Part shown: in pieces, positions 1 through 8,376 of the stretch
Position numbering within the stretch: position 1 is the stretch's first letter
Layout of the letters: each line of letters starts with the position of its first letter
Source of the DNA: Acetobacteraceae bacterium
GTDB lineage: Bacteria > Pseudomonadota > Alphaproteobacteria > Acetobacterales > Acetobacteraceae
Direction of reading: 5' to 3'
NCBI GenBank assembly: GCA_947455205.1
Contig: CANGNF010000002.1
Coordinates: 116,481-180,480 of the forward strand
DNA length: 64,000 nt
Program-made: the position numbers and the translations under genes
The notes under the pieces: generated by a model
Told to the model about the DNA's origin: nothing
Database searches by the model: none
The model's input: the letters and a program-made list of their open reading frames with translations, nothing else

Positions 1-839
1 TTGGACGGGTTGCCGCCCCAGGTGCTGCGCTGGTAGCCCAGCGTGGTGTGCAGCACCTGCGCGGGCTCATGCGCGCCGCCGGGGTCGCCGGCGCGGCCGT
101 TGTATTCGGTGCAGACCGCCTTGGCGTAGATGATGGCACCCTTGGCCCTCAACTGCTCCACCAGGATGTGGTCGCGCGCGGGGAAGTCCATGTCGTAGGC
201 CGCGTCGCCGCCGCCGGTGCTGCGCATGTCGCGGGTGTCGAAGGGGTCCTTGAAGGAGAAGACGACGCCGTACATCGGCATCTCCGCCAGCGGCGGGTTG
301 CTGCCGTAGCGCGCGTCCAGTTCGGCGGCGCGTTCCAGCGCGTCCGGCTGGTGGCGGAACAGCTCGCAGGCTGGCGGCGCATCGGGCGGTAGCGGCAGGG
401 AGGGGTGCGCGTCGAAGGCGCCCTTGCAGGTGACGCTGCGTTCCCCGCGGATGTTCAGCGTGGAAAGCGCGTTGACCTGGCCAGCATTGAGCTTGCCGAC
501 CAGCATGCCGAACTGCTGCTGCACACTGGGGTCCGACGCCGTCGCTTCCATGCGGCCGAACTCCAGCGGCGGGCCGCTGTAGCGATGCAGGTCGGGCAGC
601 ATGGTGGAGGCCGCCACGGTTTCCGGGGGGAAGCGCAGCGCGGCGCCGGCGCGCACCGTGCCTTCGGCGGCCTGCACCTCCGCGCCGTCCGCGGTCAGCA
701 GCAGGCTGGACGGGCCGTTGAAGGCGCGGGCGCGCGCGATGTAGTGCTGCACTACCTGCACGCATGTGGTGCGGCCGGCGCGGATCGCCGCGTGCAACTC
801 GGCGATGGTGGCTTCTTCAAGCTGGAAGTCGTCGGCCAT
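1..839 (-). CDS. Amidase (amidase-signature family), C-terminus cut by window edge
   Basis: Reading the reverse strand from an ATG at 839 gives at least 279 residues with no stop before the window edge. The first 40 residues resemble the N-terminal helix of amidase-signature hydrolases (EEATIAELHAAIRAG). The motif FSFKDPFDT at about residues 194-202 matches the segment carrying the catalytic lysine (about K197), and GAIIYAKAVCTEYNG follows as in the family. The Ser-cis-Ser part would lie beyond the edge. In most family members this lysine lies near residue 70-90, so there seems to be an insert of about 110 residues after the first helix. It lies 6 bp downstream of the 2Fe-2S gene and is probably co-transcribed with it. 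The substrate is unknown; a small carboxamide is likely. Confidence 0.8.
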   Translation of the reverse strand, partial: MADDFQLEEATIAELHAAIRAGRTTCVQVVQHYIARARAFNGPSSLLLTADGAEVQAAEGTVRAGAALRFPPETVAASTMLPDLHRYSGPPLEFGRMEATASDPSVQQQFGMLVGKLNAGQVNALSTLNIRGERSVTCKGAFDAHPSLPLPPDAPPACELFRHQPDALERAAELDARYGSNPPLAEMPMYGVVFSFKDPFDTRDMRSTGGGDAAYDMDFPARDHILVEQLRAKGAIIYAKAVCTEYNGRAGDPGGAHEPAQVLHTTLGYQRSTWGGNPS

Positions 840-845
840 GGCGGG

Positions 846-1175
846 TCAGTCCAGCCTCTCGTCGGGCGGCGCAATCACGGTGGCCAGGTCGCGCAGCAGG
901 GTCTTGTTGGGCAGCGGGTCCAGCCGCATGTCGCGCGCCTCTAGCCGGGCGGTGCAGGCGTAGACCACCTTGCCGTCCAGCAGCATCATGCATTCCTTGC
1001 AGGCATTGGCGTTGAGGCAGGCGTAGCGGAAGGCCAGCGTCGGGTCGTCCGTGACGCGCAGCCGGCGCAGCGCGTCCAGCACGGATTCACCGGGCTCGAA
1101 GGCCAGCTCAAACACGTCGTGGCGGGGCGCTTCTCCGGGGCCGCCACGGCGGATGTGCAGCGTGGTCGTCGGCAT
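846..1175 (-). CDS. 2Fe-2S protein related to the N-terminal half of SdhB/FrdB
   Basis: 109 residues. Four cysteines (about C53, C59, C62, C74) in the motif YACLNANACKEC plus a later VYACTA fit the plant-type 2Fe-2S binding loop of succinate dehydrogenase/fumarate reductase iron-sulfur subunits. The C-terminal domain carrying the 4Fe-4S and 3Fe-4S clusters is absent: normal SdhB has about 240-260 residues. The start overlaps the stop of the flavoprotein gene (TGATG), so the two are translationally coupled and very likely form a complex in which this protein passes electrons to or from the flavin. An isolated ferredoxin is the alternative, but the coupling argues against it. Confidence 0.75.
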   Translation of the reverse strand: MPTTTLHIRRGGPGEAPRHDVFELAFEPGESVLDALRRLRVTDDPTLAFRYACLNANACKECMMLLDGKVVYACTARLEARDMRLDPLPNKTLLRDLATVIAPPDERLD

Positions 1176-2848
1176 CAGGCAAGCTCCGGCACGCCGGCGC
1201 GCAGGCGCAGCGGCAGGTTGCGTTCCCAGGCGGCGGACATCTCGGGGAAGTCCTCGCGCTGGTGGGCGCCGCGGCTTTCGGTGCGGGCGGTGGCGGCGAC
1301 GACGACGCTCTCGGCCACCAGCAGCATCTGCCGCAGGTCCAGCCAGTCCTGGCGCGCCAGGTCATGCGCCAGGCCGGGGGTGCCGGGCGGGTCTTCGCCT
1401 ACTTCCGCACGCAGCGTCGCTAGCGCGGCGGCGGCGCGGGCCAGGCCCTCGGCGGTGCGGAAGGGGCCGACATCGGCGGCCATGATGTGCTGCAAGCGCG
1501 CCACCAAAGCGGCGGTGTTCACCGCCGGGCCTTCCGCGGCCAGCAGCGCCAGGGCAGGGCGGGCGGCCGCAACGTCGAAGGCGGGCGCGCCCTCGGCGAC
1601 CTGGCGCGCGGCTTCGGCACCAGCCAGCCGGCCGAAGGCCAGTGCCTCGGTGATGGCGTTGCCCGAGAGTCGGTTGGCGCCGTTCGCCCCGCCGACTGCC
1701 TCGCCGGCGCAGAGCAGCCCCGGCACATCCGTCCGCATCGCCGTGTCCACGCGCACGCCGCCCATGTGGTAGTGCGCGATCGGCGAGACCTCGATGCAGT
1801 CGCGCGTCAGGTCGATGCCATTGGCCGCCAGGCGGTCGATGACGGGACCGAAGGCGGCGCGCAGTTCCGCTGCGGGTACGTGGGTGAAGCTGAGCCAGGC
1901 GCCGCCGCTGGGGGAGCCTCGGCCGGCTTCCACTTCCTTGGTTATCGCGTAGGTCGCCAGGTCGCGGGTGGTGCTGTAGGTGCCGTTCTCGGCGTCGCCG
2001 CCCCAGCGTCCCACGAACTCCTGCATCGCGCCGTTCAGCAGCCGCCCGCCCAGCTTGTAGCGGAAGGGGTCCCACATGATCGGGTCCATGCCGATCAGCC
2101 GCGGCGCCAGGTGACCGATGGGGAAGAACTGCACGAACTCCATGTCCAGCAGCGTGGCGCCCGCGCGCAGCGCCAGAGCATAGCCATCGCCGGACATGTT
2201 GGCGCTGGCGCTGTTGCGCGCATACAGCCGCGTCAGCCCGCCGGTGGCGATGATGGTGGCCGGCGCCGCGACGGTCAGCGCCGCGCCGGAAGCGACATGC
2301 AGCGCCACCGCGCCGGTCACGCGGCCATCCTGCACCACAAGGTCCGTCACTAGCACCTCGCCGACGCGGCGGATGGCGTCGCCGACGCGCTGCACCTGCG
2401 CCCGCAGCGCCTTGGAGACGGCGGGGCCGGTGGAGAGGAAGTCCACATAGACGCAGCGGGCGCGGTCATGCCCCGGCGCCTGCACGCTGGCAAAGCCGTT
2501 GCCAGCGCGGGCCCAGCCAACCTTCCAGCGGTCCATCTCCAGGATGCACTCGGCGCCGACTTCGCACAGCAGCGCCGCCAGCGCCGGGTCGCACAGCCCG
2601 CGCCCCGCGGTCAGCGTATCCGCCAGGTGGTGGCGCCAGTCGTCACCCGGGCCGACGGCGGCGGCCACCGTCATCTGCGCCATCACCGTCGCGCCGCCCC
2701 GGCCGATCAGGCTGCGGTCCAGCAGCAGCACGCTGGCGGCGCCCTGGCGAACCGCCTCGATGGCGGCGTACATGCCGGCCGCCCCGGCGCCGATGACGAG
2801 GACATCGGCGGTCAGATGCCGGGGCTGGCCGTGGCTGCTCTCAGGAAT
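1175..2848 (-). CDS. FAD-dependent oxidoreductase, fumarate reductase/succinate dehydrogenase flavoprotein type
   Basis: The Rossmann FAD motif (DVLVIGAGAAGMYAA), the substrate-capping region and the HYHMGG and ANRLSGNAITEALAFGR motifs are typical of FrdA/SdhA-like flavoproteins. The first in-frame ATG (2771-2773) lies inside the GxGxxG motif and would destroy it. Between it and the in-frame stop at 2879-2881 there is no ATG, GTG or TTG. I placed the start at ATT (2846-2848) because GGGAG (2856-2860 on the reverse strand) precedes it by 7 nt; CTG at 2813-2815 is the alternative. This gives 557 residues. It lies 26 bp after the Bug receptor and is coupled to the 2Fe-2S gene. It probably oxidises or reduces a C-C bond of a small carboxylate; the substrate is unknown. 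Confidence 0.82.
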   Translation of the reverse strand: MPESSHGQPRHLTADVLVIGAGAAGMYAAIEAVRQGAASVLLLDRSLIGRGGATVMAQMTVAAAVGPGDDWRHHLADTLTAGRGLCDPALAALLCEVGAECILEMDRWKVGWARAGNGFASVQAPGHDRARCVYVDFLSTGPAVSKALRAQVQRVGDAIRRVGEVLVTDLVVQDGRVTGAVALHVASGAALTVAAPATIIATGGLTRLYARNSASANMSGDGYALALRAGATLLDMEFVQFFPIGHLAPRLIGMDPIMWDPFRYKLGGRLLNGAMQEFVGRWGGDAENGTYSTTRDLATYAITKEVEAGRGSPSGGAWLSFTHVPAAELRAAFGPVIDRLAANGIDLTRDCIEVSPIAHYHMGGVRVDTAMRTDVPGLLCAGEAVGGANGANRLSGNAITEALAFGRLAGAEAARQVAEGAPAFDVAAARPALALLAAEGPAVNTAALVARLQHIMAADVGPFRTAEGLARAAAALATLRAEVGEDPPGTPGLAHDLARQDWLDLRQMLLVAESVVVAATARTESRGAHQREDFPEMSAAWERNLPLRLRAGVPELA

Positions 2849-2874
2849 GGTACTGCTCCCAGGGAATCCTGCCG

Positions 2875-3840
2875 CTAATCAAGCCGGATATTGCCCGCGC
2901 GCACAACGCGGCCCCAGGCTTCCTGCTCCGCCAACACCAGGCTGGCGAGCTGTTCCGGCGTCTGCGGGTCCGCCAGGGCGGCCTGGGCGCGCAGCACGTC
3001 CTGCATCATCGGCGCCTGCAGCGCGGCGCGCACCGCCTGGTTCAACTTGGCAACCACAGCGGCCGGCGTGCGCGCCGGCGCGAACAGGCCCTGGAAGATG
3101 CTGACGGTCAGCGCCACGCCCTGCTCGCCCAGCGTGGGCACGTTGGGCAGCAGCGCCAGGCGTTGCGGCGACAGCACGGCGAGGACGCGCACCACGTTGT
3201 CCTTGGCCAGCGCCTCGGCGGCGCCGGCGGGCAGCACCATGCTGTCCACCTGGCCCGCGGCCAGCGCCTGGGCGGCCGGCGCCGCGCCGGTATAGGGCAC
3301 GTGCAGCAGCTGGATGCCCGCCGCTTCGCCCAGCCGCAGCATGGCGATCTGCGAGGTGCTGCCGACGCCCCAGCTGGAATGGGTCAGCGCGCCCGGCTTG
3401 GCCTTGGCCGCAGCGATGAAAGCGCGCAGGTCGGAGATGCCGCGCTGGCTCGGCCCCACCGCCAGTGCCAGCGGCACGTTGGTGATGTTGCTGATCGGTG
3501 CGAAGTCCTTCACCGCGTCATAGGGCAGGTGCTGCATGGCCGCGGGGTTCACCGCATGCGTGTCGGTCACGCCCAGCAGCAGGGAGAGCCCGTCCGGCGC
3601 GGCGCGGGCGACCAGGTTGGCGCCGATGCTGCCATTGGCGCCGGCGCGGTTCTCCACCACCACCGTGGTGCCCAGCGCCGTGCCCATGGGCTGCGCGATG
3701 GCGCGGGCCAGGATGTCGGTGATGCCGCCGGGGTTGTACGGCACCACGATCCGCACGGAGCCGCTGGGCAGGGTCTGCGCCTGGGCGCGCGTGGCGAGCA
3801 GGCCGGCAAGGCCAGCCGCGAGATGGCGACGATTGATCAT
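2875..3840 (-). CDS. Bug/TctC-family periplasmic solute receptor
   Basis: 321 residues with an N-terminal signal peptide (about residues 1-21, ending AQA). The family motifs RIVVPYNPGGITDILAR and VVVENRAGANGSIG are present; together they form the carboxylate-binding loops. Bug receptors deliver carboxylates or related small molecules to TctAB-type transporters, but no TctA or TctB gene lies in the window, as is common for this expanded family. It is the first gene of the minus-strand block that continues into the flavoprotein, 2Fe-2S and amidase genes, so it probably binds the compound they act on. Confidence 0.93.
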   Translation of the reverse strand: MINRRHLAAGLAGLLATRAQAQTLPSGSVRIVVPYNPGGITDILARAIAQPMGTALGTTVVVENRAGANGSIGANLVARAAPDGLSLLLGVTDTHAVNPAAMQHLPYDAVKDFAPISNITNVPLALAVGPSQRGISDLRAFIAAAKAKPGALTHSSWGVGSTSQIAMLRLGEAAGIQLLHVPYTGAAPAAQALAAGQVDSMVLPAGAAEALAKDNVVRVLAVLSPQRLALLPNVPTLGEQGVALTVSIFQGLFAPARTPAAVVAKLNQAVRAALQAPMMQDVLRAQAALADPQTPEQLASLVLAEQEAWGRVVRAGNIRLD

Positions 3841-3896
3841 TGGCAGTAGCTCTCCACGGGTGAGCGTGTGAGTGCTGGCCTGTTCCCCTCTTCGGC

Positions 3897-3925
3897 TGGA
3901 TATGGTGCGGCGCCGTAATTTGCAA
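3897..3925 (-). promoter_or_regulatory. Possible sigma-70-type promoter for the Bug-flavoprotein-amidase block
   Basis: On the reverse strand TTGCAA (3920-3925) and TATCCA (3897-3902) are separated by 17 bp, about 50 bp upstream of the Bug start at 3840. The match to consensus is only partial (4/6 and 3/6), so this is a weak prediction. Confidence 0.3.
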
Positions 3926-3936
3926 CGGGGCGCGCG

Positions 3937-4890
3937 CTACTCCGGCTGCACGCCGGCGGCCTGCACCACGGCGGCGTGGCGCTCGATTTCCGCGGTAAGG
4001 AAATCGCGGAAGGCGGCGATGCTCATCGGCAGGCCGACCGCACCCAGCGCCGCCTGCGCGGCGATCACCTGGGGCTCGCCCAGGAAGCGATTCACCTCGG
4101 CGTTCAGCCGCTGCACCACGGTGGCCGGCATGGCGGCGGGGCCGAACAACCCGTTCCACAAGCCGGCCTCGAAGCCTGGCCAGGTCTCGGCCAGTGTCGG
4201 CAGTTCCGGCAACTGCGCGTCGCGCCTGGCGCCGCCGGTGGCGATGCCGCGGATCTGCCCGGCACGGATCAACGGCGCCAGGGTGAAGCTGCCGTCGAAC
4301 ATCAACTGGATCTGCCCGGCGACCAGGGAGGTCCGCGCCTCCGCGTAGTTGCGGAAGGGGATGTGCTGCATGCGGATGCCGGCCTGCACCGCCAGCCGCT
4401 CCATGGAAAGATGCAGCGCCGAGCCGGGGCCGGAGGAGGCGTAGTTCAGCTCGCCCGGATGCGCCTTGGCGTAGGCGATCAACTCGGCCAGCGAATGCAC
4501 CGGCAGCGCGTTGGCGACGCAGAGCGCAAAGGGCACACTGTCGATCATCGCCACCGGCGCCAGGTCGGTCATCAGGCGGAAGGGGCGGCGAGGTTGCAGT
4601 GTCTCGTTGATGGTCTGGTTGGTGGTGGCGACCACCAGGGTGTGGCCATCCGGCGCGCTCTTCGCCACCACGTCCACGCCGATGGTGCCGGCCAAGCCAG
4701 GGCGGTTCTCCACCACCACCGGCTGGCCCAGCACCTGGCCCAGGCGCTCGGCCAGCAGCCGCGCCACCGTGTCGGTCATGCCGCCGGGGGAGTAGGGCAC
4801 CACCAGGCGCAGCGGGCGGCGCGGCCAGGGTTCCTGCGCCAGGGCAGGCGTGGCCAGCGCGGCGAGGGCAAGTACGGTCCGACGGTTCAC
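3937..4890 (-). CDS. Bug/TctC-family periplasmic solute receptor
   Basis: 317 residues from a GTG at 4888-4890, chosen because AGGAGG sits 5 nt upstream and because it gives a clean signal peptide (NRRTVLALAALATPALAQ). An ATG at 4941 would add an unlikely 17 residues and overlap the upstream gene. Motifs LVVPYSPGGMTDTVAR and VVVENRPGLAGT mark the Bug family. The preceding Gfo/Idh gene ends 47 bp upstream, so this is probably the last gene of a Bug, Gfo/Idh, Bug transcript. Ligand unknown; no cognate membrane components nearby. Confidence 0.92.
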   Translation of the reverse strand: MNRRTVLALAALATPALAQEPWPRRPLRLVVPYSPGGMTDTVARLLAERLGQVLGQPVVVENRPGLAGTIGVDVVAKSAPDGHTLVVATTNQTINETLQPRRPFRLMTDLAPVAMIDSVPFALCVANALPVHSLAELIAYAKAHPGELNYASSGPGSALHLSMERLAVQAGIRMQHIPFRNYAEARTSLVAGQIQLMFDGSFTLAPLIRAGQIRGIATGGARRDAQLPELPTLAETWPGFEAGLWNGLFGPAAMPATVVQRLNAEVNRFLGEPQVIAAQAALGAVGLPMSIAAFRDFLTAEIERHAAVVQAAGVQPE

Positions 4891-4937
4891 GACGCCTCCT
4901 GTGGCAGCGGCGCGGACGGTGCAATCGGCGTGCCGGC

Positions 4938-5933
4938 TCATGCCAGGGCGACCGTGCGCCGCTCCGCCAGGGATTGTTCCACCGCCGCGGCCAGCCGCAC
5001 CAGGCGCATTCCGTCGGCGCCGGTGCCGAGGCGGGTGCCGCCATCGGCCAGGTCGAGCGCGAAGCCGTCCAGTTCATCGCGGTACAGGTCGCAGGCCGGC
5101 ACGCTCTCGCTGTGCTTGCCCTCGGCATTGGTGACGGTGAGGGTGAACTCCTCCACCCAGCGCAGCGGCCCGGTGCGCAGCATGCCCTTGGTGCCCAGCA
5201 CCGTCAGGTCGCTGCCGGAGAACGGTGCCTCGCGCGAGGCGCGCAGGCTGACCTGCACGTCGCTGGCGGTCTGCAGTAGCAGGCTGATGGTGTCGGCGCC
5301 CATGCCGCTGCCCGGCGGCGGAAAGGCCAGGCCGGAGACGCTGGCAAACTCGCTGCCCAAAAGGCGCGGCACCGCATCCAGCAGGTGCAGCCCGACGTCA
5401 TAGAGAATGCCGCCGCCCTGGGCCGGGTCCTCACGCCAGGGCGCACGCTCGGAAAGCGGTGCGGCGCGTTCGATGGAGAGTGCGCGTGGCGTGCCGATGA
5501 CGCCGGAGCGCAGCACCTGGCCGACGCGGTCGAGGAACTTCTCGAACCGCAGGTGCAGGCCGAGGCGCAGCATGACGCCGGCCTTGTCGCAGGCAGCGAC
5601 CATGGCTTCGGCATCGGCGCTGGTCATCGCCAGCGGCTTTTCGCACAGCACATGCTTGCCGGCGGCGGCGGCGGCCAGCACCACCGGCAGGTGGCGGTCA
5701 TTCGGCGTCATCACGAAGACCGCATCCACATCCGGCGCGCGGACCAGTTCCTCGTAGCTTTCGTAGATCGTGGGGATGCCGAAGCGCTCGCCGAAGGCGC
5801 GGCCCTTGGCCGGGTCGCGCGTGGCGCCAGCCGTCACCACCGCGTGCTTCGCCCGCCCGGCGGCCGGCATGATGCCGTTGCCGGCCAGGGAACCGAGGCC
5901 GACCAGGCCCCACCGCAATGTCTCGACACGCAT
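4938..5933 (-). CDS. Gfo/Idh/MocA-family NAD(P)-dependent oxidoreductase
   Basis: 331 residues from an ATG at 5931-5933 with GGAG about 8 nt upstream. Longer versions add low-complexity arginine-rich sequence and were rejected. The N-terminus has the dinucleotide motif WGLVGLGSLAGNGI, and the EKPLA motif (KHVLCEKPLAMT, about residues 90-100) carries the conserved catalytic lysine of sugar and cyclitol dehydrogenases. It lies between two Bug receptors on the same strand, which suggests oxidation of an imported polyol, sugar or sugar acid. The exact substrate cannot be inferred. Confidence 0.88.
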   Translation of the reverse strand: MRVETLRWGLVGLGSLAGNGIMPAAGRAKHAVVTAGATRDPAKGRAFGERFGIPTIYESYEELVRAPDVDAVFVMTPNDRHLPVVLAAAAAGKHVLCEKPLAMTSADAEAMVAACDKAGVMLRLGLHLRFEKFLDRVGQVLRSGVIGTPRALSIERAAPLSERAPWREDPAQGGGILYDVGLHLLDAVPRLLGSEFASVSGLAFPPPGSGMGADTISLLLQTASDVQVSLRASREAPFSGSDLTVLGTKGMLRTGPLRWVEEFTLTVTNAEGKHSESVPACDLYRDELDGFALDLADGGTRLGTGADGMRLVRLAAAVEQSLAERRTVALA

Positions 5934-5982
5934 GCCAGGCTCTCCGCAGAAGCGCCCAGCATAGCGCAGCGGCGTGCGCCGC

Positions 5983-6936
5983 CTACTCCCGCTCGATGCC
6001 CGCCAGCCGCACCACGGAACTCCAGCGCGCCCGCTCGGCCGCAAGCGCCCGGTCCATGTCCTCCGGCGTGCCGCCCACCGGCTCGGCACCCCAGGAGAGC
6101 AGGCGCTCCCGCACCGCCGGCAGCCGCAGCAGCTTGTCGATCTCGCTGGCCAGGCGGCGGCGAATCTCCGGTGGGGTGCCGGCAGGCGCGGCGTAGCCCA
6201 GCCAGGCCGCGGCCTCGTAGTCCCTGATGCCGGCCTCGCGCAGCGTCGGCACGTCCGGCAGCAGCGGAAAGCGCGTGGCGCCCCCCACCGCCAGCGGCCG
6301 CAGCGTGCCGGCGCGGAAATCCTCCAGGAAGCTCGGCGCCTGCTCGATCACCAGCTGGATGCGTCCGGCCAGCAGATCCGTGCGGGCGGGGGCGCCGCCG
6401 CGATACTGCACCATCTCCATCGGCACGCCGCCGGCCAGGGTGCGGAACATCTCCACCGTCAGCCGCGACGCCATGCCGGAGGTGGCGAAGTTGATGCTGC
6501 CCGGCCGCGCCCGCGCCAGCGCCAGGAACTCCGCCACGGTGGAGACGCCGAGCGAGGCCGGCACGATCATCACATAGGGGATGGTGGCGACCATGGAGAC
6601 GCCGACCAGGTCGCGCTCGGGGTCGTAGGGCAGGTTCTTGTAGACGAAGGGGTTGACCGCCATCGGCCCGGGGCTGCCGGCCAGCAGGGTGTAGCCATCC
6701 GGCGCCGCCTTCGCCACGGCATCGGCGCCCAGCACGCCGAAGCCGCCGCCGCGATTTTCCACCGCCACCTGCTGGCCCAGCGGCGCGGCCAGGTTGTCGG
6801 CGATCAGCCGCGCGATCAGGTCGGTGGCGCCGCCGGGGGCGAAGGGCACCACCACGCGCAGCGGGCGCGCCGGCCAGGCCTGCGCCCGGGCCAGCGAAGG
6901 CAGCGTTAGGGCGCCCAGGAGCGTGCGGCGCCTCAT
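5983..6936 (-). CDS. Bug/TctC-family periplasmic solute receptor
   Basis: 317 residues. Signal peptide MRRRTLLGALTLPSLARAQA, then RVVVPFAPGGATDLIAR and VAVENRGGGFGVLGAD, the Bug family signatures. Its start codon overlaps the stop of the upstream NtaA-type monooxygenase by 4 bp (ATGA), so uptake receptor and flavin monooxygenase are translationally coupled. This links the receptor to import of the compound that the monooxygenase oxidises. Confidence 0.93.
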   Translation of the reverse strand: MRRRTLLGALTLPSLARAQAWPARPLRVVVPFAPGGATDLIARLIADNLAAPLGQQVAVENRGGGFGVLGADAVAKAAPDGYTLLAGSPGPMAVNPFVYKNLPYDPERDLVGVSMVATIPYVMIVPASLGVSTVAEFLALARARPGSINFATSGMASRLTVEMFRTLAGGVPMEMVQYRGGAPARTDLLAGRIQLVIEQAPSFLEDFRAGTLRPLAVGGATRFPLLPDVPTLREAGIRDYEAAAWLGYAAPAGTPPEIRRRLASEIDKLLRLPAVRERLLSWGAEPVGGTPEDMDRALAAERARWSSVVRLAGIERE

Positions 6937-8264
6937 GGCAGGAACCTGTTGGCCGGGCGCGCCAGGCCAAGGTTGTCGCGCAGCGTGCGGCCCTCATACT
7001 CGCGCCTGAACAGGCCGCGGCGCTGCAACTCCGGCACCACCAGCCGGATGAAGCGCTCCAGCCCGGTCGGCACCACCGGCACCGCCATCATGAAGCCGTC
7101 GCAGGCCTTTTCCTCGTACCATTGCTGCATGACATCGGCGACCTGGCGGGCGCTGCCCTTGAACAGGTTGCCCGCCATCTGCGGCAATATCCGCTGGCAG
7201 GTCTGCCGCACCGTCAGTCCTCCCTGCACCGCCATGGCGACAATGGCACGGCCGATGCCGGTGGGGCCGACATGCTCGCTTTCCAGCGCCGGCATCGGGC
7301 CGTCCAGCGGGTAGGCGGCCATCTTCGTGCCGACCATCTTCGAGAGGTAGTCGAGCGCGACGGGCATCGGCACCAGCGCGTCCAACTGCTGGAACAGCGC
7401 GTCCGCCTCTTCCTCGGTCTCGCCGACGAAGATGGTCACGCCGCTGAGGATCTTCATGCTGTCGGGGGTGCGGCCATACTTCGCCAGCCGGCCCTTCAGG
7501 TCGGCGTAGAGGCGTTGGGCGTTGCCGATCGTGCCCTCGATGGCGAAGACGCAGTCGGCGGTGGCGGCCGAGAGTTCCTTGCCCATCTCCGATTGGCCCG
7601 CCGAGAACACCACCGGGTGCCCCTGTACCGGGCGCGGTGCGTTCAGCGGCCCGGCCACCTGGAAATGCTCGCCCCGGTGGTTCAGCGGATGCACCCGGTC
7701 CGCCCGCAGGAACTGGCCGCTGGCCTTGTCCTGCGGAAAGGCGTCGTCGGCCCAGCTGTCCCACAGCCCCTTCACCACCTGGGCGAATTCATGGGCGCGG
7801 GCGTAGCGGTCTTCGCGCGGGGCATGAGCCTCGTGGCTGAAGTTCAGCGCGTCGCCGGGGTTGGAGGTGGTGACCAGGTTCCACCCGGCGCGGCCACGAC
7901 TGAGATGGTCCAGCGAGGCGAAGCGGCGGGCGACGGCGAAGGGCTCGTCATAGGTCGTGGTGGTGGTGGCAACCAGGCCGATATGCTCGGTCACCATCGC
8001 GAGCGCGGAGAGCAGCGTCACCGGCTCGAACACCGCGGGCCGGTCGGACGGGCTGGTGGCGGCGAAGAGGTCCGGCTTGTCCACGTTGCGGACGCCGTTG
8101 CCATCGGCCAGGAACAGCAGGTCCAGCTTGCCGGCCTCGGCGATGCGCGCCAGGCGGACGGCGTTGTCCAGGTTGCTGGCGGGGCGGTCCCAGGCATCCG
8201 GGTGCCGCCATTCGCCGACATGGCTGCCCTGGGCGTTGGCATTGGCGGCGAGGATCATCGGCAT
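6933..8264 (-). CDS. NtaA/SnaA/DszA-type FMN-dependent monooxygenase
   Basis: 443 residues, the usual length for this branch of the luciferase-like monooxygenases. Visible family segments are HVGEWRHPDAWDRP near the N-terminus, SRGRAGWNLVTTSNPGDALNF (flavin and phosphate contacts) and the C-terminal ELQRRGLFRREYEGRTLRDN. Such enzymes use reduced flavin and O2 to oxidise aminopolycarboxylates, sulfones or similar xenobiotics and need a separate flavin reductase, which is not encoded in the window. It is coupled to the Bug gene at 5983. Start 8264; a second in-frame ATG at 8258 is possible. Confidence 0.9.
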   Translation of the reverse strand: MPMILAANANAQGSHVGEWRHPDAWDRPASNLDNAVRLARIAEAGKLDLLFLADGNGVRNVDKPDLFAATSPSDRPAVFEPVTLLSALAMVTEHIGLVATTTTTYDEPFAVARRFASLDHLSRGRAGWNLVTTSNPGDALNFSHEAHAPREDRYARAHEFAQVVKGLWDSWADDAFPQDKASGQFLRADRVHPLNHRGEHFQVAGPLNAPRPVQGHPVVFSAGQSEMGKELSAATADCVFAIEGTIGNAQRLYADLKGRLAKYGRTPDSMKILSGVTIFVGETEEEADALFQQLDALVPMPVALDYLSKMVGTKMAAYPLDGPMPALESEHVGPTGIGRAIVAMAVQGGLTVRQTCQRILPQMAGNLFKGSARQVADVMQQWYEEKACDGFMMAVPVVPTGLERFIRLVVPELQRRGLFRREYEGRTLRDNLGLARPANRFLP

Positions 8265-8376
8265 GGGCGGTGGCCCCCACGGTGAGGCCTCCAGCTTGGC
8301 AAGCGCCGGCGGGGCGGCGCAAGGCCGCTGTCACCGGCGCAACCGTCGCCCTCAGCGCAGTTCCAATGATGCGCTT

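Noticed and set aside
67..765. 232-codon minus-strand frame at the left edge
   Set aside because: Arg-rich; the overlapping frame starting at 839 encodes a clear amidase.
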